A stretch of DNA of 64,000 bases, taken from Pseudomonas sp. Irchel s3b2. Lineage in GTDB: Bacteria > Pseudomonadota > Gammaproteobacteria > Pseudomonadales > Pseudomonadaceae. The position numbers and the translations under genes are program-made. The notes below the pieces were generated by a model. That model searched no databases, was not told the origin of the DNA, and saw only the letters and a program-made list of their open reading frames with translations. The stretch lies in the NCBI RefSeq assembly GCF_900187445.1, contig NZ_FYEB01000012.1, positions 1-64,000 of the forward strand. Direction: 5' to 3'. Below, piece by piece: positions 27,306-34,856 of this stretch (position 1 is its first letter; every line of letters begins with the position of its first letter).

Positions 27306-27680
27306 ATGAAATATAATTTGACAGAGGGTCAGCTCAATGGTCCTGCTGAATCATCAACTCTTGATGGTCTGTCGACACTTCCTAAGAGTTATATCGACTT
27401 TCTCAAGGAGCATAATGGTGGTGAGGGCTTCATAGGCGACAACTACATTATTTTTTGGAAAGCTGAGGAGTTGGTCGACTTCAATCGAGAATATGAGGTC
27501 GAAACATATGCCCCAGGCATCTTCTTGTTCGCTTCGAGCGGAGGCGGAGAAGGATATGGCTTCGATACTGACGATGCAGCTATGCCGATAGTGCGCATCC
27601 CGTTTATAGGTATGGATCGGCAGTATATTGACACGGTAGCCCGCGACCTCCCGAGCTTATTTGCTTGGTTGGCAGACTGA
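27306..27680 (+). CDS. SMI1/KNR4-family immunity protein
   Basis: The 124-residue product has the family pattern LPKSYIDFLKEHNGGEGFIG, IIFWKAEELVDFN and IFLFASSGGGEGYGFDT. The ATG at 27306 has AGGAAG eleven bases upstream. SMI1/KNR4 domains commonly neutralise polymorphic nuclease toxins. Its presumed partner is the degraded remnant 2 just upstream, so it now survives as an orphan immunity gene. Confidence 0.88.
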   Translation: MKYNLTEGQLNGPAESSTLDGLSTLPKSYIDFLKEHNGGEGFIGDNYIIFWKAEELVDFNREYEVETYAPGIFLFASSGGGEGYGFDTDDAAMPIVRIPFIGMDRQYIDTVARDLPSLFAWLAD

Positions 27681-27681
27681 A

Positions 27682-27855
27682 ATGAATAAGCAAGAGCGCC
27701 CCAAGGGCATGGAGTTGTTCGAGATTACACCGGTCATTCTGGGGGGCGATCCAACCTGTCCTGAGAACAAAACCTGGTTGACGAGGCAGCAGCATTTTGA
27801 AGCGGTGCGCTACTGGAATCGGGTCATCAGCAATATGCGTAAAGAACAGCGTTAA
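27682..27855 (+). CDS. Small protein accompanying the SMI1 immunity gene, 57 aa
   Basis: The ATG at 27682 follows the SMI1 stop by one base, so translation is coupled. The product contains ITPVILGGDPTCPENKTWLT and QQHFEAVRYWNRVI. The GGDPTCPENKTWL block echoes the GGSPTDPTNK ending of toxin tips, so it may be a toxin-derived or immunity-associated mini-protein. No named family is recognised. Confidence 0.6.
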   Translation: MNKQERPKGMELFEITPVILGGDPTCPENKTWLTRQQHFEAVRYWNRVISNMRKEQR

Positions 27856-27926
27856 GGTTCAAAAGGTGTTTTTCCAGTTAATTGTAGAGGGAAAGATCTG
27901 CGGAACAATATTTACTGGTTTTAATC
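27856..27926 (+). pseudogene. Possible start of another displaced toxin tip
   Basis: In phase after the TAA at 27853-27855 the frame reads GSKGVFPVNCRGKDLRNNIYWF and stops. The DNA GGTTCAAAAGGT at 27856-27867 matches the start of remnant 1 (GGTGCAAAAGGT) and the block at the live toxin entry. It is short, so the call rests on that similarity and its position. Confidence 0.3.
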
Positions 27927-27945
27927 AGGCTGCTCGTCCGGGAAA

Positions 27946-28002
27946 GGGGACGGATTTATTTGTTTGTTTCGGGCGTAGTGGTCAGAAAATAAATCTGTCC
28001 CC
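27946..28002. repeat. GGGGAC hairpin B at a toxin cassette joint
   Basis: The arms GGGGACGGATTTATTT (27946-27961) and AAATAAATCTGTCCCC (27987-28002) pair except for one G-T wobble position. It is nearly identical to hairpin C, including the loop core CGGGCG(T/C)AGTGGTCAG. The open frame of toxin remnant 3 begins right at its right edge. Confidence 0.75.
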
Positions 28003-28482
28003 GTATTTTTCAGTGATAGTGATTTTTCTTTGTCCGTGGGGGCGAATGGGAAGCCCAAGGCGTATATCAATGAGAATGGCGATTTGGTTCCTCCAAATTT
28101 GGAGGGGACTGGCAGCGTTCAAACGCATGTAAGGGGAAGTAATCCAGAGAACTCACCCTACATATCAGCAACTGATCCACAAGCAGCGCTGAATCCGAAG
28201 GACTATGGTGGTAATCAAATCGAAATCGATGTGAAACAGCTGCAGAAGGATATTGATGCGGGTGAATTGCCGAATACTAAGTTTTTAACGAGCCAAGAAG
28301 TAGCAGCTGAACTACAATCAAAGATAGACGCCGCACGGGTGAGATACTCTACAAACCCAAGCAGGAAAAATGCGGAATCATTGGATAATGCAGTGCGAGA
28401 TTTAGGGAGTGCTGTGCGGGATGGCGAGTGTTTAATAAAGGGATGTGTTCCGGCTAAATATATTAATTCCAATGGGGGATAG
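28003..28482 (+). pseudogene. Displaced toxin tip, remnant 3 (no start codon)
   Basis: The frame is open from the edge of hairpin B: VFFSDSDFSLSVGANGKPKA, then ENGDLVPPNLEGTGSVQTHV, NPENSPYISATDP and YGGNQIEIDVKQLQKDI, to a TAG at 28480-28482. The opening style is that of CdiA/Rhs C-terminal tips. THVRG followed by SPYISATD resembles an ADP-ribosyltransferase-like core, but this is only a suggestion. There is no good start other than weak TTG codons, so it is probably silent. An immunity-like gene follows nine bases later. Confidence 0.6.
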
Positions 28483-28491
28483 GTGTTCATT

Positions 28492-29118
28492 ATGGATCGC
28501 ATGATATATGACCTGCTTTATAGTGTGCCGAAGGGGGCTGATTATGCCGTTGATGCGACGAACCTAGATCCTGATGATATCCCTCGCGCCAGAGTCGATG
28601 GTGTGATGAATATACTGCTCCACGCAAATAACGAAGTGGAGCGTTTTTTAGCCGCGAGATTGCTAACTAGTTGGGGGTATCATGAAGGTTTGATCGCGCT
28701 GGAAAAGTGCATGAGTGGGTATGAGGGTGTCGAAGGCGTTTTTCTTCACAGGCTACACGGCTATGATGATACTTTTAGGCAAATACTGTTGGCAATTATT
28801 AGCTATTTTTCAAACGTGGCTGATAGAGGCGATTTAGAGAAGGGCAGGACTCAAGTATATGCTCCGTTGTCGAAAATAATATTAATGGCAAGTACGATGC
28901 CATTTGAAATATATAATGTGTTTGACTTTGTGGGGCGTGAGGGGTTTCTTGAGTATGTTCCTCTTCTTAAGCAGCATCTTGTGTCAATAATTGATCACCC
29001 AGAGATACATCGCTGGAAGATAAATGACGTTATTGAGTCGTTGCTGAAATTGGATGCTGAGTTTGTGTTTTCTGTTTTGGAGCAGAAAGGTAAAACAATC
29101 GAGGATTTCAAGGTTTAG
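28492..29118 (+). CDS. Probable HEAT-like immunity protein
   Basis: A 208-residue all-helical protein. ATG 28492 is preferred over an in-frame GTG at 28483 because GGGGGAT lies about 13 bases before it. Repeated helix pairs such as NNEVERFLAARLLTSW, EGLIALEKCMSGYEG and LEYVPLLKQHLVSIID suggest a HEAT/Armadillo-like fold seen in several immunity families. It follows toxin remnant 3 and should be its cognate immunity protein. Confidence 0.6.
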   Translation: MDRMIYDLLYSVPKGADYAVDATNLDPDDIPRARVDGVMNILLHANNEVERFLAARLLTSWGYHEGLIALEKCMSGYEGVEGVFLHRLHGYDDTFRQILLAIISYFSNVADRGDLEKGRTQVYAPLSKIILMASTMPFEIYNVFDFVGREGFLEYVPLLKQHLVSIIDHPEIHRWKINDVIESLLKLDAEFVFSVLEQKGKTIEDFKV

Positions 29119-29135
29119 TTTGGGAAAGGGGGAAA

Positions 29136-29192
29136 GGGGACGGATTTATTTGTTTGCTTCGGGCGCAGTGGTCAGAAAATAAATCTGTCCCC
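29136..29192. repeat. GGGGAC hairpin C at a toxin cassette joint
   Basis: The arms GGGGACGGATTTATTT (29136-29151) and AAATAAATCTGTCCCC (29177-29192) make it the near twin of hairpin B. A short tandem duplication of TCCCCTTATTTTTA-like sequence follows at 29188-29217. Toxin remnant 4 starts immediately after. Confidence 0.75.
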
Positions 29193-29211
29193 CTTATTTT
29201 TAGTCCCCTTA

Positions 29212-29271
29212 TTTTTAAATTCAGTTCAATGGTCTTTAGATGATGGGTATTTAAAGGACCTTTCAAAATGA
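29212..29271 (+). pseudogene. Displaced toxin tip, remnant 4 (last 19 codons only)
   Basis: The frame FLNSVQWSLDDGYLKDLSK ends in a TGA that overlaps the ATG of the next gene (ATGA), the usual toxin-immunity junction. Everything upstream was lost at hairpin C. The segment is short but the coupling supports it. Confidence 0.45.
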
Positions 29272-29510
29272 AAAAAGAACAATTGCTGTCTAATCTTTCT
29301 GCTATCGGTGTTAATGCGACTAGCTATTCTTTGGGTGAGATCCGATACAGCGATTGTGTGTGCGTCGTTGCAGAGAATGACAAGTGGAAGGTTTATTATG
29401 TAGAGTGTGACAAACCTGCTGAGCTTGCGGTGCTTGATACAGAGGAGCAAGCATACGATTTTGTGTATGAAACATTCTGCAAATGGCTTGGTGTGGAGAA
29501 GCTGCAGTAG
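29268..29510 (+). CDS. Orphan immunity-like protein, 80 aa
   Basis: ATG 29268 has AAAGGA about 12 bases upstream and overlaps the stop of toxin remnant 4. The product is compact (LLSNLSAIGVNATSYSLGEI, then DKWKVYYVECDKPAELAVLD, EEQAYDFVYETFCKWLG), an alpha/beta layout seen in small immunity proteins. No family name is recognised; the role is inferred from position. Confidence 0.65.
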   Translation: MKKEQLLSNLSAIGVNATSYSLGEIRYSDCVCVVAENDKWKVYYVECDKPAELAVLDTEEQAYDFVYETFCKWLGVEKLQ

Positions 29511-29702
29511 GGGGGCTGTCGTTGGCATTGGCTCTTGCAATGAGTCAGCCCATCCACCACAAAACCCAAAGTGATAAACAGGCGATGTTTAATCGACATC
29601 TCCAGATACTCACTCAGGCTACACATTCTTGCGTCGCTGCCTACGACTACGCCAGAATCCGCCGGCTTGTGCGCCTTGAGGCCGGGCACTATCGTTTGCC
29701 TG

Positions 29703-29880
29703 TCGCTGAAAAACAGCGATCGGGTTTGGTAGCCCGGTTTGACTTGCGTGCATAGCGCACCTGATGCAGAGCCTTTTCGGCCTGCGTTTATGGTGGCCAT
29801 GCGCAGGGCGCCTTCGGGCGCGCCGGTTCTCCAAGTCACCGGTCTACCAACCTTCGTATGGCCACCACCCCTTCGTTTGG
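29703..29880 (+). ncRNA. Candidate structured RNA leader of the DUF6124 gene
   Basis: Several stems are visible. TCGCTG-AAAAA-CAGCGA spans 29703-29719. GCGCC-TTCG-GGCGC with a UUCG tetraloop spans 29808-29821. CCGGT-N10-ACCGG spans 29823-29842. A perfect 10-bp long-range pairing joins TGGTGGCCAT (29791-29800) and ATGGCCACCA (29858-29867). GGTTTGGTAG near 29722 can also pair with CTACCAACC near 29845. The nesting suggests a folded 5' leader. No known riboswitch class is recognised. Confidence 0.4.
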
Positions 29881-29924
29881 TAGCGAGAGTGATGGCTCCT
29901 CTTTTCTGATTTGGAGTTCCATCT

Positions 29925-30279
29925 ATATTCAAGATCACACCCAACCCGCCGGAAACCGATCCAACATCCCCCTACGATTCCCTCGATTCAAAAAAACTCA
30001 ACGAAGCCGCCGACCGCGCCCTCGATCATTACCTCAAGCCGCCCATCCCCAAAGACACCAAGCACAAACCCAGCACTATTTACCATGTGGGTGCGAAGGT
30101 CGATAACGAAACCCTGCTGGTCAACGCCTGCGAATCCCTGGCGTCAGCGAGTGTGATGCTCAGTGAGTTCGCTGGATTGATGGACCCATCGCAACATGAT
30201 GTTGGGGATTCAATCGGTGGTCATGCTCGGGGAGTTAGCGGTGAATCGGGTGCTGGATAACCTCGATCCACGAGACTAG
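29925..30279 (+). pseudogene. DUF6124 family gene, broken
   Basis: The frame reads IFKITPNPPETDPTSPYDSL, then KKLNEAADRALDHYL and LLVNACESLASASVMLSEFA, clearly DUF6124. The expected ATG is ATA at 29925. At about 30201 a two-base loss shifts the frame, after which the true ending continues as LGIQSVVMLGELAVNRVLDN to TAG at 30277-30279. It therefore has a start-codon loss plus a frameshift. DUF6124 is a small pseudomonad family of unknown function. Confidence 0.8.
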
Positions 30280-30288
30280 CGAGGATGA

Positions 30289-30396
30289 TCGTTCCCATGC
30301 TCCAGCGTGGGAATGCCTCAACGGACGCTCTGCGTTCGGCTCTGGAAGGGACGCGTAGCGTCCCGGCTGCATTCCCACGCAGAGCGTGGGAACGAT
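30289..30396. repeat. REP-type palindromic cluster
   Basis: CGTTCCCATGCTCCAGCGTG at the left and CACGCAGAGCGTGGGAACG at the right flank an inner GGGACGCGTAGCGTCCC palindrome. It is the same family as the copies near 12140 and 44741. Confidence 0.75.
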
Positions 30397-30399
30397 TAA

Positions 30400-30423
30400 A
30401 ACCCCGCATCATGCGGGGTTTCT
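30400..30423. terminator. Intrinsic two-way terminator
   Basis: The stem ACCCCGCAT-C-ATGCGGGGT is flanked by A and T runs on the two sides. It lies between the convergent DUF6124 remnant and ppnN. Confidence 0.75.
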
Positions 30424-30430
30424 TGTCAAA

Positions 30431-30524
30431 GTGTGGGGGCGGGCTTGCTCGCGAAAGCTGCTTAACATTCAACAGAGATGTCGACTGTTACGCCGCCTTC
30501 GCGAGCAAGCCCGCTCCCACAGGG
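30431..30524. repeat. REP-type inverted repeat
   Basis: The arms GGGGCGGGCTTGCTCGCGAA and CTTCGCGAGCAAGCCCGCTC enclose about 50 bases. This common pseudomonad extragenic palindrome lies downstream of ppnN. Confidence 0.75.
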
Positions 30525-30551
30525 GTGATGTTAAAGCTCACATCAACATTG

Positions 30552-31925
30552 TTACGCCACCACCTGATAACACGGCACATACTCCGCGCCGCCCGGCAGT
30601 TTCATCCGGTGCTGGGCGACGAAGGCTTTGAGCAGTTTGTCCAGCGGCTGCATGACGGCGGCATCGCCACGGATCTGATATGGCCCGTGTTCTTCGATCA
30701 GGCGGATGCCCTTGTCCTTGACGTTGCCGGCGACGATGCCGGAGAACGCGCGGCGCAGGTTGGCGGCCAGTTCGTGGGACGGCAAGTTGCGGCTCAGTTG
30801 CAGGTTGGCCATGTTGGCGTGGGTCGGATCGAACGGGCGCTGGAAGCCTTCGTCGATCTTCAGCAGCCAGTTGAAATGGAACGCGTCGTTGCGCTCGCGA
30901 CGGAACTGTTTGACCTCTTTGAGGCCTTGAGTCATGTATCGCGCCACTTCAATCGGGTCGTCGATGATGATCTCGTAGTGCTGCTGCGCGGCTTCACCGA
31001 GGGTGGCACCGACGAAGGCGTGCAGCTGCTCCAGATACGGTGCGGCACTTTTCGGCCCGGTGAGCACCACGGGGAAAGGCAGGCCTTCGTTGCCCGGGTG
31101 CATGAGGATACCGAGCAGGTACAGGAATTCTTCGGCCGTGCCCGCGCCGCCCGGGAAAATGATGATGCCGTGGCCGACGCGTACGAAGGCTTCCAGGCGT
31201 TTCTCGATGTCCGGCAGGATCACCAGTTCGTTGACGATCGGGTTCGGTGCTTCGGCGGCGATGATCCCGGGTTCGGTCAAGCCGAGGTAGCGGCCACCGT
31301 GGATGCGCTGTTTGGCGTGGGCGATGGTCGCGCCTTTCATCGGGCCTTTCATCACGCCCGGGCCGCAACCGGTGCAGATGTCCAGGCTGCGCAGGCCGAG
31401 TTCATGGCCGACTTTCTTGGTGTATTTGTACTCTTCGGTGTTGATCGAATGGCCGCCCCAGCACACCACGATTTTCGGCTCGACGCCGGGGCGCAGGGTG
31501 CGGGCGTTGCGCAGCAGGTGGAAAACGTAGTCGCTGATGCCTTGGGAGGTGCTCAGGTCGATGCTCAAGGCATCGAGTTCGTTTTCGGTGTAGACGATAT
31601 CGCGCAGGGCGCTGAAGAGCATCTCGCGGGTACTGGCGATCATTTCGCCATCGACGAAAGCGTCGGCCGGGGCGTTGAGCAGTTCGAGGCGTACGCCACG
31701 GTCTTGCTGGTGAATGCGGATCTCGAAGTCTTTGTAGGCTTCCAGAATGGTCTTGGCGTTATCAACATGGGCGCCGGTATTGAGGATGGCCAGGGCGCAC
31801 TGGCGGAACAGGGTGTAGGTGATTCCGGATGAGGCTTGGCTCAGTTGCTGTACTTCACGTTGGGACAGTGTTTCCAGGCTGCCTTTAGGGCTGACCGAGG
31901 CGTTGATTACATGTCGTTGGGTCAT
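30552..31925 (-). CDS. ppnN: Pyrimidine/purine-5'-monophosphate nucleosidase PpnN
   Basis: The 457-residue product hydrolyses nucleoside 5'-monophosphates to base and ribose-5-phosphate and is a LOG-fold enzyme responsive to (p)ppGpp in relatives. The central nucleotide-binding signature is VGHGIIIFPGGAGTAEEFLY, preceded by CTGCGPGVMKGPMKGA with the PMKGA-type loop. The N-terminal domain RHVINASVSPKGSLETLSQ is the regulatory part typical of the long YgdH-type proteins. Full family length. Confidence 0.93.
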   Translation of the reverse strand: MTQRHVINASVSPKGSLETLSQREVQQLSQASSGITYTLFRQCALAILNTGAHVDNAKTILEAYKDFEIRIHQQDRGVRLELLNAPADAFVDGEMIASTREMLFSALRDIVYTENELDALSIDLSTSQGISDYVFHLLRNARTLRPGVEPKIVVCWGGHSINTEEYKYTKKVGHELGLRSLDICTGCGPGVMKGPMKGATIAHAKQRIHGGRYLGLTEPGIIAAEAPNPIVNELVILPDIEKRLEAFVRVGHGIIIFPGGAGTAEEFLYLLGILMHPGNEGLPFPVVLTGPKSAAPYLEQLHAFVGATLGEAAQQHYEIIIDDPIEVARYMTQGLKEVKQFRRERNDAFHFNWLLKIDEGFQRPFDPTHANMANLQLSRNLPSHELAANLRRAFSGIVAGNVKDKGIRLIEEHGPYQIRGDAAVMQPLDKLLKAFVAQHRMKLPGGAEYVPCYQVVA

Positions 31926-32139
31926 TCAATGATCCTTAAAACGATGTCACCCGCCAGCAATGGCGCATGGCATCCGAATAGTGTGTATCCATGATGAAGA
32001 TGGCACGAACTGCGCTGTATCGCCATGTCCCCGTTTGACGATGAAAGGATGAAAAGGAGCTCCAGCATAGCTAAATCCTTATGGGAGGCGATAATGCCTC
32101 GCACTCTTTTTGTTTTCACACCCAAGGAAGCCTGCCGCG

Positions 32140-32667
32140 ATGTTCGAAATACAGCCGATGAATGCCGAAACCTATCGACGCCAGACGCGGCGCAGCACGG
32201 TGATCATCGCCCTGATGTTCCTGGTGCTGGCGATGGTGCTGTCCACGGCGGCGGTGGCGCTGTTCGGTGAGCCCGGCGGTGACAATCTGCGTTTCAACGT
32301 GGGTGGCGTGTTTGCCGCGTTATTGCTGGTAGCGGCGCTGATGCGCGGCAAGTTCTGGACCCAGGAATGGATGGCGCCAGCGGTCTACGGTTGGCAGCTC
32401 AAGCGTAGCCTGATGAGTATCACTAACGTCATGCACCAGGTGACGGCGGCAGTGGAGAAGAGCGATCCGAGCGCCATGAAGCTGCTGCGTTTTTATCACT
32501 TGGGACTGAGCCAGATGCACCAGTTGGACGGCAACTCCAGCGACCATAGCCAACTGACCCGTGAGATGGACCAGCACAAGGCGCGGATGGAAATGCTGGG
32601 CATCGAGACCGAACAGACGCAATTGAATCCGGCCTGGCTTGAGGCGGTGAAACAGATACCTCTGTAA
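32140..32667 (+). CDS. DUF3087 family membrane protein
   Basis: A 175-residue protein beginning MFEIQPMNAETYRRQTRRST at ATG 32140. The longer frame from 32110 lacks a ribosome-binding site. Two membrane helices lie at about 22-44 and 56-75. They are followed by a cytoplasmic helical domain (YHLGLSQMHQLDGNSSDHSQ). The DUF3087 assignment is firm; the function is unknown. Confidence 0.83.
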   Translation: MFEIQPMNAETYRRQTRRSTVIIALMFLVLAMVLSTAAVALFGEPGGDNLRFNVGGVFAALLLVAALMRGKFWTQEWMAPAVYGWQLKRSLMSITNVMHQVTAAVEKSDPSAMKLLRFYHLGLSQMHQLDGNSSDHSQLTREMDQHKARMEMLGIETEQTQLNPAWLEAVKQIPL

Positions 32668-32816
32668 CAGACAGGCGTGATTCAATAAGCGTTTTCGTGC
32701 AAATCACCTATCGTATCGTTGTCGGGTTGTAATGAGTTGAGCACCAGGCACGGCTGGCTGGCGCTAAAAGGGCGAACGGGAAAATTCGCCATGTCATAAG
32801 GGATTAAGGGAGCGTC

Positions 32817-34394
32817 ATGGGGCATCCGTTCGTCAAAGACCGTAGTGAAAGTCCCCGGCTCGCCACGCCTTGGGTGCCTGAGCAGGTTGAGTCCAGGCTC
32901 AAGGTTCGATACGCCGTCTTCCTGCTCATTGCGGTGTGCCTGTCCATGACGGCCATTGTGATCGGCGAAGTCTGGAACGCGCGTCAGTATCATTTGCGCG
33001 GCAGCGAAGTGGAGATGTCCAACCTGGCGCAAACCCTGGCCTCGCAGACGCAGGCCTCGATCAAACAGGCCGACACATTGCTGTTTGCGTTGGTGGATCG
33101 CCTCGAAAACGACGGTATGGAGCCGGCGAAATTTCCCAGATTACAACGTTTGCTCCAAGCCCAGCGCAATGAGCTGGCACAGATCCACGGCCTGTTCGTT
33201 TTCGACGAAGAAGGACGTTGGCTCGCCAATGCCATTAACATCGTGCCGTCCAATGCCAATAATTCCGACCGTGAGTATTTCATCTACCACCGTGATCATC
33301 CCGACCGCGGTCCTCATATCGGTCCGTCGATAAAAAGTCGCTCGACCGGTGAGTGGATCATGACCGTGTCACGCCGGATCAATCACGCCGATGGCCGGTT
33401 TGCCGGGGTGGTGGTGGCTTCGATCTACCTCAATCATTTCCTGGACCTGTACAACAGCATCGACATGGGTAAAAACGGGGTGATCAACCTGATCGCCGAC
33501 GACGCCAGCATCGTCGTTCGCCGCCCGTTTAACGAAGCCGATGTTGGCACCAGCGTCGCCAGTGGGCCGCTGTTCACCCAACTGTTGCCCAAAGGCGATT
33601 CCGGTACGGCAACGGTCAAGTCCTACGTGGATGGGGTGGAGCGGGTCGCGGGGTTTCGGCGGGTCCAGGGTTATCCGCTTATCGTCTTTGCCGCGCTCGA
33701 CAAGGATGAAGTCCTGGCTGGCTGGCGGCAGGAGTCAATACTCAGTGCGGGCATCGTCTCATTGCTGCTGGGGTTTCTGGGCGTTCTCGGCTATCGCCTG
33801 ATTCGCGTCATGAAGCAGCAGAATCATATTCAGAACGAATTGCTGGAGGCTCAGGAAAAGCTCATTGAGGTCAATCACAGCCTTAAATTGCTGGCTCTGG
33901 AGGATGCCCTGACCGGGCTTTCCAACCGGCGTCAATTCGATTTGTTCATCCTGGCGGAAATGGGCCGTGCCAGGCGTACCCATACCAGCCTTGCGTTGCT
34001 GATGATCGATGTCGATCATTTCAAAAGTTTCAATGATCACTACGGACATCTGGCGGGCGATGAGTGTTTGCGCAAGCTCAGCACCATCATCACCGACAAC
34101 ATCCAGCGCCCCGGCGATCTTGCTGCCCGTTTCGGTGGCGAGGAGTTTACGGTGGTGCTGCCCGGCACCGATTATGTGGGGGCGTTTCTGGTGGCGGAAA
34201 AGATCCGGCGCGCGGTTCAACAAATGGACATCAAGCATAGCGGCAGCCCCGAAGGCATCGTCACGGTCAGTCTGGGGGTTTGTGCTTACAACCAGACATC
34301 GCAGAGCCAGCCCGAAGATTTGATCGGTGCAGCGGACAAGGCGCTGTACGTGGCCAAGGCCAGTGGCCGGAACATGAGCGTCATCGCCAACTGA
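32817..34394 (+). CDS. Diguanylate cyclase with an extracellular Cache-type sensor
   Basis: A 525-residue protein predicted to make cyclic di-GMP. A membrane helix at about 25-48 precedes a periplasmic dCache_1-like domain at about 55-295 (NSDREYFIYHRDHPDRGPHI, SRRINHADGRFAGVVVASIY). A second helix lies at about 305-325, and a coiled coil leads to the GGDEF domain at about 360-525. The active site is GGEEF (FGGEEFTVVLPG). An RxxD-type inhibitory site is not evident. No EAL domain is present. The ligand of the sensor is unknown. Confidence 0.92.
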   Translation: MGHPFVKDRSESPRLATPWVPEQVESRLKVRYAVFLLIAVCLSMTAIVIGEVWNARQYHLRGSEVEMSNLAQTLASQTQASIKQADTLLFALVDRLENDGMEPAKFPRLQRLLQAQRNELAQIHGLFVFDEEGRWLANAINIVPSNANNSDREYFIYHRDHPDRGPHIGPSIKSRSTGEWIMTVSRRINHADGRFAGVVVASIYLNHFLDLYNSIDMGKNGVINLIADDASIVVRRPFNEADVGTSVASGPLFTQLLPKGDSGTATVKSYVDGVERVAGFRRVQGYPLIVFAALDKDEVLAGWRQESILSAGIVSLLLGFLGVLGYRLIRVMKQQNHIQNELLEAQEKLIEVNHSLKLLALEDALTGLSNRRQFDLFILAEMGRARRTHTSLALLMIDVDHFKSFNDHYGHLAGDECLRKLSTIITDNIQRPGDLAARFGGEEFTVVLPGTDYVGAFLVAEKIRRAVQQMDIKHSGSPEGIVTVSLGVCAYNQTSQSQPEDLIGAADKALYVAKASGRNMSVIAN

Positions 34395-34409
34395 ATTCAA
34401 CCAGACCGG

Positions 34410-34796
34410 CTACTGCCCTGAGCGGGTCGGGTGCCGCAGCTTCCATAAGCGGATCAGCCGCAGATAGATCAGCACGTTGATCGCCAGCACCACGCTGCCC
34501 AACCCCAGCTGAATCGTGGGGGTGAGCCCGGCCGGATAGATAATCGGCCACACGTAATGTTCGATAAAACCGCCGCCGTAACCGGTTTGCCCGGCCGCTT
34601 GGCGCATGAGGTTTTCCCAATCGGTCAGGGGGCACGTCAGGTGGAAAACTTCCACGATCACGCCCCACGCAGCGGCGGGCAGGTGCCACCAGACCAGGTG
34701 GTGCCATTTGAGCACCAGCAGCCCGCCGAACAGCACGAACAGAATGAACAGCAAGTGAGACAGCACCAGCCCGTCGGCAGCGATTCGGTAAAGCAT
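34410..34796 (-). CDS. DUF2784 family membrane protein
   Basis: A 128-residue protein. ATG 34796 gives MLYRIAADGLVLSHLLFILF and avoids a polar extension. Three or four membrane segments occur. The conserved motif VFHLTCPLTDWENLMR and YGGGFIEHYVWPIIYP define DUF2784. Function unknown. It is convergent with the diguanylate cyclase, with their ends 15 bases apart. Confidence 0.83.
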   Translation of the reverse strand: MLYRIAADGLVLSHLLFILFVLFGGLLVLKWHHLVWWHLPAAAWGVIVEVFHLTCPLTDWENLMRQAAGQTGYGGGFIEHYVWPIIYPAGLTPTIQLGLGSVVLAINVLIYLRLIRLWKLRHPTRSGQ

Positions 34797-34856
34797 GTCG
34801 ATTCCCTGACGCGTTATGTGAATCACTCCATGGTACTCGGGCTGGGTACTTGTGCT

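Noticed and set aside
27004..29192. Hairpins A-C read as a CRISPR-like repeat array
   Set aside because: Only three copies, with kilobase spacing and genes between them; they are palindromic elements, not a repeat-spacer array.
29396..29944. A 182-codon minus-strand frame over the DUF6124 leader
   Set aside because: It crosses a 3' end of a supported gene and the structured leader, and its arginine/glycine-rich composition reflects the hairpins. A small conserved frame cannot be wholly excluded.
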